A stretch of 64,000 bases of DNA from Akebia trifoliata (GCA_017979445.1 CM030719.1:24481996-24545995), one strand, 5' to 3'; shown: positions 10,754 to 21,898, counted from the first letter of the stretch. The notes: generated from the sequence alone by a model not told the origin. A program made the numbers and translations.

Positions 10754-11038
10754 TTAACTCCAGTTTATCAATAAAAATAAAAGATTTATCTTTTTATTGA
10801 GTGCCAAGCTAGCATGCATGTATGATTTGCAGAACATGTTGGTGAAGAAAAATAATGCTGAAGTGACGACTTCACGATTGTAACTCTCATCACACATCTG
10901 TGGAAGTAATCGGGAAGCATAAATGCTTTGCATCGAGATATGAGTGAAGACGCTTTCTTGCACAATTCCTCCTCGAGGACATGTGTTATGAGGTACAATC
11001 CCGAGGTCACTCAAACATGATGTCATGAGTTCCTTCAC
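10754..11038 (-). pseudogene. Conserved open fragment of unknown function, copy 1
   Basis: An open frame containing KELMTSCLSDLGIVPHNTC and ASRLLPQMCDESYN is preceded by an acceptor-like GATGCACAG on the minus strand. The frame is kept in copy 2 (33053-33301) with several amino-acid changes and an in-frame deletion at its end, where REVVTSALFF becomes LEVTSALFF. I recognise no domain. It could be a last exon of a lost gene or chance conservation of a recent duplication. Confidence 0.25.
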
Positions 11039-12211
11039 CTGTGCATCACTTGCTTGGATTTATTGGACCATGAATTTTAACTATAAAAATAATCTAAGAC
11101 TAGTCATAGAAAACTTGTTCCTAGTAAATTGGGCCCAATTTGAATGTGTAACTTATGAAAGATGTAAAGTCCATTTTCTCAAATTCAATATCTAATTATC
11201 TACATTTCAATGAATTGATTTCTTGAGTATGGAATCTATTTTGCCCATTGCCTCAAATTATTAGGCTAATCCATTTTCATGCCAAAATGCTTATGACCAA
11301 ATATTGAGTCTCCAAACAATAGGAGCTCTATGTTTACATAGATTCTGTAAAAATATCAACTCATCAATCCAACAATAATAAGTCAAAACATGATCCTCAC
11401 CATAAAAACATAGAGATTAATTAACAAATCCAGCAATGATACTAATGCATGCAACAAAATTTCATTTCCCCAACCAAACAGAAAAATCTTTGAAACCGCC
11501 AACTCCCTTCAAAATTTTGAAGGAACCATGAACATTGGATTACACATAGCATTTCCACAGAGATATTTTTGTTGGAAATGTAGGGACATGAAATAAATTT
11601 GAAACAATTCATGTCTAATTTGAAGCAAGCTGCCCGCTTCAAAGTCGGACTCCAACAAAACTTTCATGTGATGTACATCCTTTAAATTGGATCAATTTTT
11701 AAAATTAAGAAATGGCCATCATCAGTCACCATTACCTCAACTTTCATTAATGTCTACTCACTAGTAAGAATAAGGCCTTTAACGTTAGTTTACAACCGAC
11801 GTTATTGTCGTTTAACGTCGTCTCTATCATCGTTTACAAAACCGACGTTAAATTCACCGATGTCTCAAATGCTAGGTTATAACAATGATTATAAACCGAC
11901 GTTATGTTTTTGGAATAACGTTAGGTTTTGATGTTCCATCGTCAAAGGTAAGTCAGTAATAATAAATATTGTAAATAGTAATAATCATAAAACATCAGTT
12001 TTATAAAAAATCGACGCTATATAATGGATATAACGTCAGTTTAATACATAACCGGCATTATATCAGATATATAACGTCGATTTTTTTATAAAATTGATGT
12101 TATATCTAGGTTTTTTTTTTTTCTAATAATTTTTAATTCTAGGTAGTACATTATACAAAATAGAAACAATATTTAACTTGTTGCAACCTGTATGAATAGA
12201 AACATGTATGC

Positions 12212-12318
12212 AACCTGCAAAAATAAAAACATGCATATATGCCACCACCACCACCACCACCACAAACAGATATGTGATAAATAGAAAGTTATAAAATTAT
12301 AAAATTATAAGAAGAAAG

Positions 12319-12376
<58 letters not shown>

Positions 12377-12946
12377 GTTGGTTTAAAAATATTAGTTTCT
12401 AATATTCAAAGGTTCTTAACTCTAAGTCAAGTCATTTATAGGTTCATAAGCATGCATATATCTTTGATAGAAACTAAGTTAAAAAAAAAAAAAAAAAACT
12501 AGCCTACTTAAAGTAACAAGCACACACAAGAGATACCAAAATTTTAACATGAAAAAATCTTCCACTGAGGAGGGAAAAAAACACAAGACAAACTTACAAT
12601 AAATTGCTATATCAAAATAAAGAGTACAAATTAAAAAGGTTACCCATGTCCTGACTTGAGTTTTACAAGAAAATAATTGGGTTACCTAGCTCATAAGACT
12701 TTACACATGTCCAACACTAATATTAAAATTCCTTGTAGTCCATCCCTACCAATCACGATCAATCATGACAAATCACGACCACCACACCATGCATACCACG
12801 ATCACCATGTAACATCACCACTACCATGTCACCATCACCACCACTACCACTACCACTATTACAACAATGCCATCATCACCAATCATGACAAATTACAACC
12901 CCGATCACTACCCCTACCACGACCAATGACCACCACCACCATGGTA

Positions 12947-12950
<4 letters not shown>
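12212..12950. repeat. Left arm of large imperfect foldback (CCA-rich)
   Basis: Read as reverse complement, this arm follows the order of 13715-14864: CAACCTG...AAACATG, CCACCAC tract, (TA)n, AAGCATGCATATAT, ACAAGCAC, CCAAAATTTTA, GACAAACTTACAATAAATTG, AAGGTTACCCATG, AATTGGGTTAC and a CAC/CCA-rich tract to 12945. Many small indels separate the arms. His/Thr-rich open frames here are low-complexity artefacts. Confidence 0.65.
12319..12370. repeat. (TA)n microsatellite
   Basis: A run of about 26 TA units within the left foldback arm; the paralogous site in copy 2 is shorter and followed by (CA)n. Confidence 0.9.
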
Positions 12951-12978
<28 letters not shown>

Positions 12979-13714
12979 AAATATTAGTTAAATATATATT
13001 AATGTTGGTATTAATATTGTTCGATATATTCTTGTAGTTCATTAAAACAATTGAAAATTTTAGATGGCATAAAAAAGAGCATAATGACCTGAAAAAATAT
13101 AATAATAAGAATTGAAACATTTATTTAGAATTCAAATTTATTATTATATATACTAATTCCATTGTTATATATGATTAATGTATGTATTGACCTAAATAAA
13201 TGGACAATACAAGTTGTGGGTATTATATGATGAGATTCATGAAAGAATTCATTGAAAAATCTGAAAGTAACACAAAGAAGATCATCAATAAGGTAATATG
13301 ATAAATTTTATTAATTTTAACATTTGATAATTAGTTCAATGCATATTTGAATTACTAATGATTTATAATATATATTTCAGTTCAATATTGATAAGAAGAA
13401 AATATATAGTCAAGAAGACATTAATGCGATCTAGAGTGCATATATTAGGAAACTTAAAAAGTTAATTCATATGGTAATATACTTAGATCATTATTTAATT
13501 ATGAATTTAAACTCAAATAAAAAGTAAAGTTCCTTAATTTTTTAAAGTAAAAAATATCTTATAATGTTATTTTGGTTGTAGGAATGATTCTGAAAATTGT
13601 ACAAAGAAGTAAATCTAGACAAAAATTGTGAGTTTTGATTAGTATACTAGTGCAATTTATTTATGTGTAAATTTCATATTCTTCCTCTTATTGTTAAATA
13701 TTTTTTATTATATA

Positions 13715-14864
13715 TAATGGTCATAATGGCATATGGTGGTGGTAGTGCCATTTTGGTGGTAATAGTGGTGGTGGTGGCGTGATGATGGCACAATGGTGGT
13801 GGTGGTGGTGGTGGCATGATGATGGCATTGTGGTGGTGGTAGTCGTGGCATTGTGTCATGGCAGTGATGGTGGTGGTGGTAGTAGTGCCATAGTGGTCAT
13901 AGTGGTTCTAGCATAGTGATGATAATGGTGGTGGTGGTGGTTATGGCATTGTAGTGGTTGTGGCATGGTGGTAATGGTGGTGGTCGTGGCATGGGGCAAT
14001 GGTAGTGGTGGTTGTGGCATGGTGGTGGTGGCATGGTGGTAATGGTGATGGTGGTCGTCGTGGCATGGTGGTGGTGATTGTACATGGCATGGAGAGATAC
14101 TGGAGAGGTTACCCCTTAACACATACACATGTAAAGCCTAATGAGTTAAATATGCATGCTTTTAACTTTTAAATGACTAGACTTAAAGTTATAAGAACAT
14201 TACTTATATATGTTAGAAATTAATTGCCATTGTTTGTGGTGGTAGTCATGGCATGGTAGTGGTCGTGGCATGGTGGTGATCATGGCATGGGGTGATAGTG
14301 GTGGTGGTTGTGTCATAGTAGTGGTGGTAGCATGGTAGTGGGGATAGCATGGTGATGATGATGGTGGTAGTGGTATGGTGGTGGTCGTCGTCGTGGCATA
14401 AGGTTATGGTGGCGGTGGTCATACGTGGCATGGAGCGATACCAGGAAAGTTACCCCCTAACACATGCATATGTAAAGCCTAAGGAGTTAGATAGGAGTCG
14501 TAACGCAACTATTTTCCTTTAAAACTCAACTTAAGGCATGAGTAACCCTTTTTGTACTTCATATTATGATATAGTAATTTGTTATCAATTTGTCCCATTA
14601 TTTTTTTCCTCTTCATTGGAGGGTATTTCCACGCTAAAATTTTGGTGTCTCTTATTTGTGCTTGTTACATTAGATAAGTTGGTTAGTTTTCTTTTAACTT
14701 TTTATTAATTAGTTTTTATGAAACATATATGCATGCTTTGAACTTTTAAATGACTAGACTTGGAGCTATAAGAACATTACTTATACATGTCAGGAACTAC
14801 TTGCCACTATTTGTGGTGTTAGTGTGGCATACATGCACATATGTTTCTCTTTCTACAGGTTGTA
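13715..14864. repeat. Right arm of large imperfect foldback (TGG/GGT minisatellite, two blocks)
   Basis: Two TGGTGG-rich blocks (about 13725-14090 and about 14225-14425) each end in GTGGCATGGAG or GGCATGGAGAGATAC, then a TTACCCCYTAACACAT tract. The arm is a partial tandem duplication; copy 2 keeps the fuller first unit (60445-61190), which here has lost about 240 bp. It pairs with 12212-12950 across a 0.75-kb spacer. Confidence 0.65.
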
Positions 14865-14880
14865 TATATATATATATATA

Positions 14881-15238
14881 GCGTTCAATGGCTAACTTTT
14901 TGGCAAAACATTTCAAAACATGAGTTAGAAGTTTTGGAATTGGCTGCTTTTTGGTGAGGATGATCTCTACGATGAGGAGATCATCCTCACCAAAAATCAG
15001 CCCATTCCAAAACTTCTAACCCATGTTTACAAGTTGAAAAATCGTGGACCATCCATTTTTTGTAAACTGTTTTTGATGGGGTTAGAAGTTTTGGAATGGG
15101 CTAATTTTTGGTGATGATGATCTCCTCACCGTAGAGATCATCCTCACCAAAATCAGCACATTTCAAAACTTCTAACTCATGTTTTGAAAAATGTTTTGCC
15201 AAAAAGTTTGCTAAAAAGTTTGCCATTGAACGTGACCC
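14881..15238. mobile_element. Double-hairpin MITE, unit D
   Basis: Outer repeats GTTCAATGGCTAACTTTTTG / TTTGCCATTGAACGTGACCC, two GTGAGGATGATCTC hairpins and a GGACCATCC spacer. It is flanked by (TA)n on both sides and is absent from the paralogous position in copy 2. Confidence 0.75.
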
Positions 15239-15254
15239 TATATATATATATATA

Positions 15255-15634
15255 GGGAAATGTTCAACACCCTAAGCTTTACCCTACACTTTAACAAACA
15301 TGTTTTGTCCTACATGGGTTAGAAGTTTTGGAATGGCTGATTTTTGGTGAGGATGATCTCTATGATTAGAAGATCATCCTCACCAAAAATCAGTTCATTC
15401 CAAAAATTTTAGCCCCATGTTTACAAGTTGAAAAATCGTGGACCGTCCATTTTTTGTTAACCATTTTCTATGGGATTAGAAATTTTGGAATGAGCTGATT
15501 TTTGGTGAAGATAATCTCCTCACCATAGAAATCATCCTCACCAAAAATCAGCCCATTCCAAAACTTCTAACCCATATAGGACAAAACACATTTGTTAAAG
15601 TGTAGGGTAAAGCTTAGGGTGGGGAATGGGACCC
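15255..15634. mobile_element. Double-hairpin MITE, unit E
   Basis: It has the same outer repeat type as unit A (CACCCTAAGCTTTACCCTAC ... TTTAACAAACATG), two hairpins and a GGACCGTCC spacer. (TA)n flanks both ends. It is absent from the paralogous position in copy 2. Confidence 0.75.
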
Positions 15635-15665
15635 ATATCTATATCTATATATATATATATATATA

Positions 15666-16046
15666 GGGTCTCATTCGGCACCCAACCATTTACCCAACAA
15701 TTTGCCTAACATGTTTTGTCCTACATGGGTGAGAAGTTTTGGAATAGGCTGATTTTTTGTGAGGATGATCTCTATAGTGAGAAGATCATCCTCACAAAAA
15801 ATCAGCCCATTCCAAAACTTCTAACCCCATCAAAAATGATTTACAAAAAATGGACGGTCCATGATTTTTCAACTTGTAAACATGGGGTTAGAAGTTTTGG
15901 AATGGGCTGATTTTTGGTGAGGATGATCTTCTAACCGTAGAGATCATCCTCACAAAAAATCAGCCCATTCCAAAACTTCTAACCCATGTAGGACAAAACA
16001 TGTTGGGCAAATGGTTGGGTAAATAGTTGGGTGCTGAACACTTCCG
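15666..16046. mobile_element. Double-hairpin MITE, unit F
   Basis: The outer repeats are a third type, CACCCAACCATTTACCCAAC and complement, followed by TGTTTTGTCCTACATGGGT shared with unit A. Two hairpins surround a GGACGGTCC spacer. The orthologous unit in copy 2 is at 61842-62213. Confidence 0.75.
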
Positions 16047-16077
16047 ATATATATATATATATATATACACACACGTA

Positions 16078-16446
16078 TAAGTAGCAGTTCAATGACCTTA
16101 AAGTTTGCCAAACATTGTGCCAAACATTTTTCAAAACATGGGTTAGAAGCTCTGGAATGAGTTGATTTTTTGTGAGGATGATCTCTACGGTGAAGAGATC
16201 ATCCTCTCCAAAAATCAGCTCATTTTGAAATTTCTAACCCTAGTTTACAAATTGAAGAATTGTGGTCCGTCCAATTTTTGTAAATCACTTTTGATGGGGT
16301 TAGAAGTTTTGGAATAGGCTAATTTTTTTGTGAGGATGATCTCCTCATCATAGAGATCATGCTCACAAAAGATCAGCTCATTTCAAAACTTCTAACCCAT
16401 GTTTTGAAAAATGTTTGGCAAACTTTAGGGCTATTGAACCGCTCCC
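16078..16446. mobile_element. Double-hairpin MITE, unit G
   Basis: The outer repeats AGTTTGCCAAAC / GTTTGGCAAACTTTAG are followed by two more diverged hairpins with stems based on TGTGAGGATGATCTC. It ends at a TATATATA tract just before the rRNA fragment. Copy 2 keeps only its right part (62214-62452). Confidence 0.7.
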
Positions 16447-16457
16447 ATATATATAGG

Positions 16458-16473
16458 CCTGGGTAATCTTTGA

Positions 16474-16509
<36 letters not shown>

Positions 16510-16645
16510 TTGGTTTCCAACGAGGAATTCCTAATAAGCAAGAGCCATCAATTCGCGTTAACTACGTCCCTGCCTTTTGTAAACACCGTCCGTCACTCCT
16601 ACTGATTGAATGGTCCGGTGAAGTATTCGGATCGCGGCGACGTCG
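16458..16645 (+). pseudogene. 18S rRNA 3'-end fragment, copy 1
   Basis: The sequence follows the universally conserved 3' part of eukaryotic 18S rRNA: GGGTAATCTTTGAAAATTTC, ATCGTGATGGGGATAGATCA, CAACGAGGAATTCCTA, a degraded form of the helix-44 segment (TTTGTAAACACCGTCCGTC) and ATTGAATGGTCCGGTGAAG. It stops at GCGGCGACGT. Scattered substitutions, several C-to-T, show it is non-functional. It abuts a 25S fragment in opposite orientation, so it is a captured chimera, not an rDNA repeat. Confidence 0.9.
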
Positions 16646-16822
16646 CGGCTTTCAGTCATAATCCTGTACATGGTAGCTTCACGCCACTGGCTTTTTAACA
16701 AAACGAGATGACCAATTGTATGAATTAACGTTTCCTCTCGTACTAAGTTGAATTATTATCGCGACACTATCATCAGTAAAGTAAAACTAACTTGTTTCAC
16801 AATGATCTAAATCCAGCTCACG

Positions 16823-16824
<2 letters not shown>
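16646..16824 (-). pseudogene. 25S rRNA fragment with the sarcin-ricin loop region, copy 1
   Basis: On the minus strand it reads as the 3' region of plant 25S rRNA: ACGTGAGCTGGATTTAGATC, GTTAGTTTTACTTTACTGAT, the sarcin-ricin loop core AGTACGAGAGGAAAC, CAATTGGTCATCTCGTTTTG, AAAGCCAGTGGCGTGAAGCT and ATTATGACTGAAAGCC. It joins the 18S piece head-to-head near 16645, leaving out the rest of both genes. Substitutions in near-invariant positions mark it as a relic. Confidence 0.88.

Positions 16825-16825
<1 letters not shown>

Positions 16826-16860
<35 letters not shown>
16826..16860. repeat. (TA)n microsatellite next to the 25S fragment
   Basis: The TA run starts directly at the end of the 25S homology. 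In copy 2 the same position is simply CGTTATGTTTC, so the tract expanded or was gained in copy 1. Confidence 0.85.
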
Positions 16861-16863
<3 letters not shown>

Positions 16864-17393
16864 TTTTATTTCTGTTAGAAAAGCATCAACAGGTTTTGTT
16901 TCTATTTAAATTGTAGGATACTGGCCATAGATAAATAAAAAAATTTATAAAAAAAAAAGTAGTAATATATCGTCCATTATAAACCGACGTAATAACCCTG
17001 CATTTAAGACATTTGTTGATTTAACGTTGGTTTTCTAACCAACATTAAAGGCCTTATTTCTATTAGTAACAAAACATTTTTGCTTTGGCAATTTTTTTAA
17101 AACAAAATTTTGCACCATTTTCCTAAGAAAATAAATGAGGAAGTCCAAAACTTCCTAGTAAGTTATGGAGGGAAAAACTAAAAATAAAAGGCCTATGACA
17201 TATGCACACTCATCGAGCCCATTAACCTCATGAACATTTGTCCCTCCAAGCAAGCATGGTTTCAAAAATTACGTCTTTTCTCATCTCTTCCATGGATGAG
17301 ATCTAGTTCTCTTGGATGAGTCAACTCGTTTCAGATGAGACAAACCATTTAACTCGATTTATAGTGATTGATTTATATATATATATATATATA

Positions 17394-17801
17394 TAAGGAT
17401 CACATTCGATAGCCAACATTAGGGGCCAATGCATTTTTCCTATAGGGCTTAAAATTTTTAGATTTAGCTGATTTTTTGTGAGGATGATGTCTAAAGTGAA
17501 GATGATCCCTAATGTGAGGAGATCATCCTCTCAAAAAATCAGTCCAGTACAAAAGTTCTAAATCCATCAAAAGCGGCTTAGAATTGTGGACCATCAATAT
17601 TTTATCGAAAATTTATAAACCACTTCTGATGGATTTAGAACTTTTAGATTGGGCTGATTTTTTTTTTTTTTGTGAGGATGATCTCTTTACCATATAGACC
17701 ATCCTCACAAAAAATCATATCAATCTAAAACTTTTAAGCTATATAGGATAAAGGCATTAGCTCTGTGTTGGCTCCCTAATGTTGCTTGTCAAATGCTACC
17801 C
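17394..17801. mobile_element. Double-hairpin MITE, unit H (divergent subfamily)
   Basis: The outer repeats differ (CGATAGCCAACATTAGGG / CCCTAATGTTGCTTGTCAAA), but the internal stems keep GCTGATTTTTTGTGAGGATG and complement. The centre carries TTTGATGGATTTAGAAC-type repeats in place of the GGACGGTCC spacer arms. TA tracts flank it. Its duplicate is at 63371-63783. Confidence 0.7.
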
Positions 17802-17817
17802 ATATATATATATAATA

Positions 17818-18528
17818 GGGATTTAGAATGATGTCCCGAACCTAATCAAAGTCAGGTGACAACCCATTTTATGTCACGTGGCATTTTTTTGGGACCAACT
17901 GATTGTATTGATATGTGGTCCATCTCTTGATGAATCTACAAACAAAAGATCAGTTTGATTGGTAATGTACATCCATTGATTATAGCATTGTCTTAAGAAG
18001 GATTTATAACATTGGGTTTAAACTCTTTTTCGAAAGCTTAGATCTAGTGGATACAAGTTATCAAACACTACGATTTTTGGTACGTAGGTTCACCAAGTCA
18101 TAGACCTCATATCCATACGGTTAGTAGGTCCGAAAAATGCCACATGGCATAAGATGGGTATCACCTGACTTTCGTTAGGTACGTGTTAACGTCCAAGACC
18201 TCATGGGAATGTTAGCATTTTGCATCATTATTTTATTTTTTTAATATCCCTATTCATTTTGTCTTTTAGTGAATAAAATAGGGGTATATGTTGATTTTTT
18301 ACATAATAAATACTTATTAACATTGATTGTCAAATCATTCATTACAAACAAGTCATTTAGTCTAAAAGACATTTAATTTTAAAGATTAAATGGTCTTAGT
18401 ATCTATTATGTGAGAGACAAATATTTATTATGTAAAAGGTCGATATAACCCTATTTTATTCACTAAAAGACAAAATGACTAGGGTATTATTGAAAAAAAA
18501 AAGTGTTGGAGGACGTTAACATTCCCCA
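17818..18528. mobile_element. Palindromic MITE-like element with a second MITE inside
   Basis: GTCAGGTGACAACCCATTTT ... CACGTGGCATTTTTTTGG at the left is answered by CCGAAAAATGCCACATGGCA ... CACCTGACTTTCGTTAGG at about 18130-18185. The end (GACGTTAACATTCCCC) lies beside TATATAT at 18529. A separate 248-bp inverted-repeat element occupies 18242-18489. The right limit is uncertain. Confidence 0.5.
18242..18489. mobile_element. Nested MITE with ~65-bp terminal inverted repeats
   Basis: AATATCCCTATTCATTTTGT ... TTTACATAATAAATA is mirrored by TATTTATTATGTAAAAGG ... ACAAAATGACTAGGGTATT. TTA lies at both edges and may be the target duplication. Length, no coding capacity and a short AT-rich centre fit a MITE. 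Confidence 0.65.
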
Positions 18529-18899
18529 TATATATCTATACATAAATATATATTTCAATTAAAATAATTATAATTTTTTAAATAAAATAAGGTCAGTTAA
18601 AAGATGTTTAGTAATAAATTGATTTTTATTTATGTAATAAATATTAAATTTAAAAAAATAATTATTTTAATGAAAATCTATAAATCTCGGTAGACTTAGA
18701 CAAAGTTTTACTGATTTATCCAAGACTTTCAAAATATAGTCCTTGACATCTCATTTATCTCGCGAGATGTGTGAGCATTGAGACACTGTGTATATTTATA
18801 TCATTGTTGAACGATACTATGATGACTTGGGCAAGTAATCTCAGTCTCGGACAAGATTTAAAACCATGCCGCCAAGTAGTCTAATGAGTAGGTTTTATA

Positions 18900-20210
18900 C
18901 CTATGAATTAACCACTTTTAGATATAATATTTTGTTAATTTTAGAGTTTTTTAGTTATTTTTAGTTAAGTTTAGTTTGATTTATACTTTTTATGTGATTC
19001 TATTTATTTGATTTTTATGTTTATTTTGCAGTTTAGGAATAATATGGAACATTGGGATGTTTGCAATCGTTTAGGAGAAATTCTGGACTCAAATTTGTTC
19101 ACTCTCGGAAAAAGGAAGCTAAGCATATAAGCTAGAAAGTCTTCAAGCCGCAGTTTGATAGAAAACGAGGCCGCGACGGGAATTCAAGAATGGCATAACA
19201 AAAATATAAAAATACAAGCTGCGGCATGATATGTTTTAAGGCCATGGCCTGCTTACGTTTCCAGCTTTACACGTTAATTTGTGGTGACCGAATTAGAGAC
19301 AGATTTTGACTCTTAAACCCAAATGACTCCATACTTATAAATAGGAAAGTTTAGCCCTTATTCAGAAACAGAAATTTTGGGTTTTTCTTGGAGGCACAAG
19401 ATCGAGAAGGAGGACGAGAGCTGGAGATTCGACTTTTGAGTTTTATCTTTCTGAACTTTATCTCTTCTCTAGATATTTGTAATCTCTAAGAATGGCTGAA
19501 TACTTTTGTGATTTTATTTTCTTTTTAATGAAGAACTAATTTCTATTCTAGGGTTATAATGGAACCCATTCATGATATTTGATTAGTTTTCTTTCTTTCT
19601 TCTATGATCCCACATGTGATTGTTTATTATATCCAATGTTCAATGCGATTTGATCAATTGATCATTGATTGAATTGATTTGGTGAACCTTAATAATATCG
19701 GCAGAGTTATTTTGTGTTCATGACCTAGATAGATTAACATATGCTAATTTGAGATAGGAATATACTCAGGTTGCATGTGCATTCTTTATGAGAACTTATT
19801 CTTAATGAATTCTTCTTGATTTGATTCTCATAGGCATATAGGGAGTTAGTCTAGAAGGATATTTTTACATGGCCATCGAAAGAGGCTTGTAGAAAATTTA
19901 GTGTTCTTGGATGACAATCATAGTGGATTAATTTATCATAGAGGGAAGAAGAATTTAATCAAATGGATTCTTTGGGGGAAATTATAAACCTAGATTTCAT
20001 CACTCATTGATTTTAAACTTCAAATTTATTATTTGCGTTATTTTATTGTTTATTTTAAATCCTATTTTTACTTTTGTTTGGATAAAATTAGATTGAGATA
20101 AATTGATAATTAGCAGTAGATTGGTATTTAGTCTCTATGGGAACGATACTTTCTTATCACTTTATTACTTGTTTCGATACGTATACTTGCTTGCGTAAAA
20201 TTAGACAACA
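18900..20210 (+). repeat. Putative 5' LTR of the Athila-type element
   Basis: The right end is set by TTAGACAACA just before the primer-binding site. A TATA box (TTATAAATAGG, about 19335-19346) and downstream leader-like sequence fit an LTR. The left edge is a guess because no 3' LTR remains for comparison. Confidence 0.5.
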
Positions 20211-20216
20211 AGTTTT

Positions 20217-20234
20217 TAACGCCGCTGCCGGGGA
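20217..20234 (+). promoter_or_regulatory. Primer-binding site, tRNA-Asp type (degenerate)
   Basis: TAACGCCGCTGCCGGGGA lies 6 bases after the LTR end. Athila elements are known to prime on the 3' end of tRNA-Asp; the first bases are mutated here compared with the intact TGGCGCC start at 42382. Confidence 0.75.
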
Positions 20235-20326
20235 CTAATTTATTAATCTTTTTTTGTTAATATTAATTCAATCTTATTTAATTTTAGATCAAATTTTTCT
20301 TTATTTTGTAGGTTTTTGGCTAGTGT

Positions 20327-21898
20327 ATGTGTAGTATGGGAAATTCAGAACTTGTTCATTTGGATCTTGAGATTGAGAAAACTTGTCGAAGAAATAGAAA
20401 GAATAAGCTAGAAGCTTTTCAACACCATACAATGGCCGACCAAACTAATGGTAATAAAGGTCCTAAGTCTATGCGGGACTATGTTGTTCCACTGATAGAT
20501 GGGATTCACACTAGTATTCGTCGTCCAACGATACAAGCCAACCATTTTGAACTCAAGTCGGCTACTATTCAGATGGTACACACATCTCAGTTTGGGGATT
20601 CACATGTCGAAGACCCCAATGCACATTTAGCTAATTTTCTAAAGATATGTGCCACGTTTAAGTATAACGGTGTTGATGATGATGCCATCTGGTTGCGACT
20701 ATTTCCATTCTCATTGACGGACATGGCGAAGAATTGGTTGAACTCATTACCAAGAGAGTCTATCACCACTTGGGATGACTTGGTGAAAAAATTCCTTGAT
20801 AAATACTTTCCACCGTAAAAAACTGTAAAGTTGAGGAATGACATCACTACTTTTATGCAGTTGGACAGTGAATCTCTCTATGAAGCCTGAGAGAGGTACA
20901 AAGATTTGCTTCAGAGATGTCCTCATCATGCTCTACCGGAATGGTTGATCATCCAAATTTTCTACAATGGGTTGGTTGGATCTATTAGAATTATTGTTGA
21001 TGCTGCAGCAGGTGGATCTCTTATGGCGAAGACATTTGAGGATGGGTATAATTTATTGAAGGAGATGGCCTCTAACAGCTTCCAACACCATATAAAGAGG
21101 ATGAATCCAAGAAAAATAGCAGGAGTGCATGAATTAGATGTTCTTACTGCTTTAACAGCTCAAGTGGCATCGTTATCTAAGAAATTTGATTCATTTGGAG
21201 TTCATGCCATTCAAACTCCTACCGTTACATGCTAGGTTTGTGGAGACAATCATTCAGGAGATATGTGCCCTAATAATCCAGAGTCTCTTAATTTTGTTGG
21301 TAGCAGGCAGAATACCCCATATTCTAACTATTACAATTCGGGTTGAAAAAATCATTCGAATTTCTCATGGAGTAACAATAATCAAGTTGAGGCCTCTTCA
21401 TCTACAAAGCCCATGTTTCAACCGAGTTATCATCCTCAAGCTCCCCTTAGAGAAAAGAAGCCTTCTTTGGAAGATCTAATGCATCAGATGGGAATCAACA
21501 CTAATCAATTCATGACAAACACTAATCAGTTCATAACAGAGACTAGAACTCAACTCCAAAGCCAAGCTACTTCTATTCGGAATATAGAAATTCAGTTGGG
21601 TCAACTTGCTTCAACAATTAATAATCGTCCACAAGGAACCTTGCCTAGCAATACAGAGACTAATCCGAGAGATGGTAAGGAACGTTGCAAGGCTATCACA
21701 TTAAGGAGTGGAAAAGAGCTGAATGATGTTGTCAAGGAACCAAAAGAACCGGATGCTTTAGTGGTAGAAGAAACAGTTTCTAAAGAGAAGGGTGAAGAAG
21801 AGAAAGAAGCTACAAACCAAGAGCATAAAAAATCGGGCTTAGAAAATATTACTTCCTACAACCCACCCCCACTATTTCCTCAACGTTTCAAGAAATAA
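20327..21898 (+). pseudogene. gag: Athila-type gag, broken
   Basis: The Gag capsid domain is recognisable from about 20580 (VEDPNAHLANFLKICATFKY, then IWLRLFPFSLTDMAKNWLNS and WDDLVKKFLDKYFPP), as in plant retrotransposon Gag proteins. Reading breaks at the in-frame stops at 20816-20818 and 20888-20890. It breaks again at 21233-21235, where a TAG falls between the first two cysteines of the zinc knuckle (C.VCGDNHSGDMC pattern). The C-terminal part (to 21898) keeps IQLGQLASTI and AITLRSGKEL, typical of Athila Gag. All pieces stay in one frame. It is non-functional as it stands. Confidence 0.85.

Larger units (their letters stand above)
11759..17068. mobile_element. Non-autonomous CACTA transposon, older family (copy 1)
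   Basis: The left end CACTAGTAAGAATAAGGCC is matched by the right end, whose reverse complement reads TACTAATAGAAATAAGGCC. Flanking triplets are ACT and ACA, a decayed 3-bp duplication. Both ends carry subterminal repeats of the type CCGACGTTA/TAACGTCG (e.g. 11805-12110 and 16985-17050). The 5.3-kb body holds no transposase but a large foldback, a chimeric rRNA fragment and several MITEs. The same element is in copy 2 at 34002-63043. CACTA ends and subterminal repeats are established hallmarks of the En/Spm superfamily. Confidence 0.75.
8597..18014. repeat. Segmental duplication, copy 1
   Basis: From the CCAAGAAGCTTCCATCTTGA tract at about 8597, the sequence runs collinear with about 30373-35411 and then 59937-64000. 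Copy 2 is cut by a 24.5-kb transposon. Landmarks occur in the same order in both: (CT)n(CA)n microsatellite, proline-rich peptide gene, CACTA left end, foldback, MITEs, rRNA chimera, CACTA right end. Identity looks about 95% by eye. The homology runs to the end of the window on copy 2, so the right boundary is unknown. Relative to copy 2, copy 1 lacks about 107 bp near 8965 and about 380 bp near 9686. Confidence 0.9.

Noticed and set aside
13674..14431. Long His/Thr/Met-rich open frames on the minus strand (also 12677-12991, 34893-35190, 60601-61398)
   Set aside because: They follow directly from TGG/CCA repeats, which are open in several frames; they lack conserved starts and differ by frameshifts between the duplicate copies.
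16458..16824. A functional rRNA gene or rDNA unit
   Set aside because: Only about 190 bases of each rRNA are present, in opposite orientations, with changes in invariant positions.
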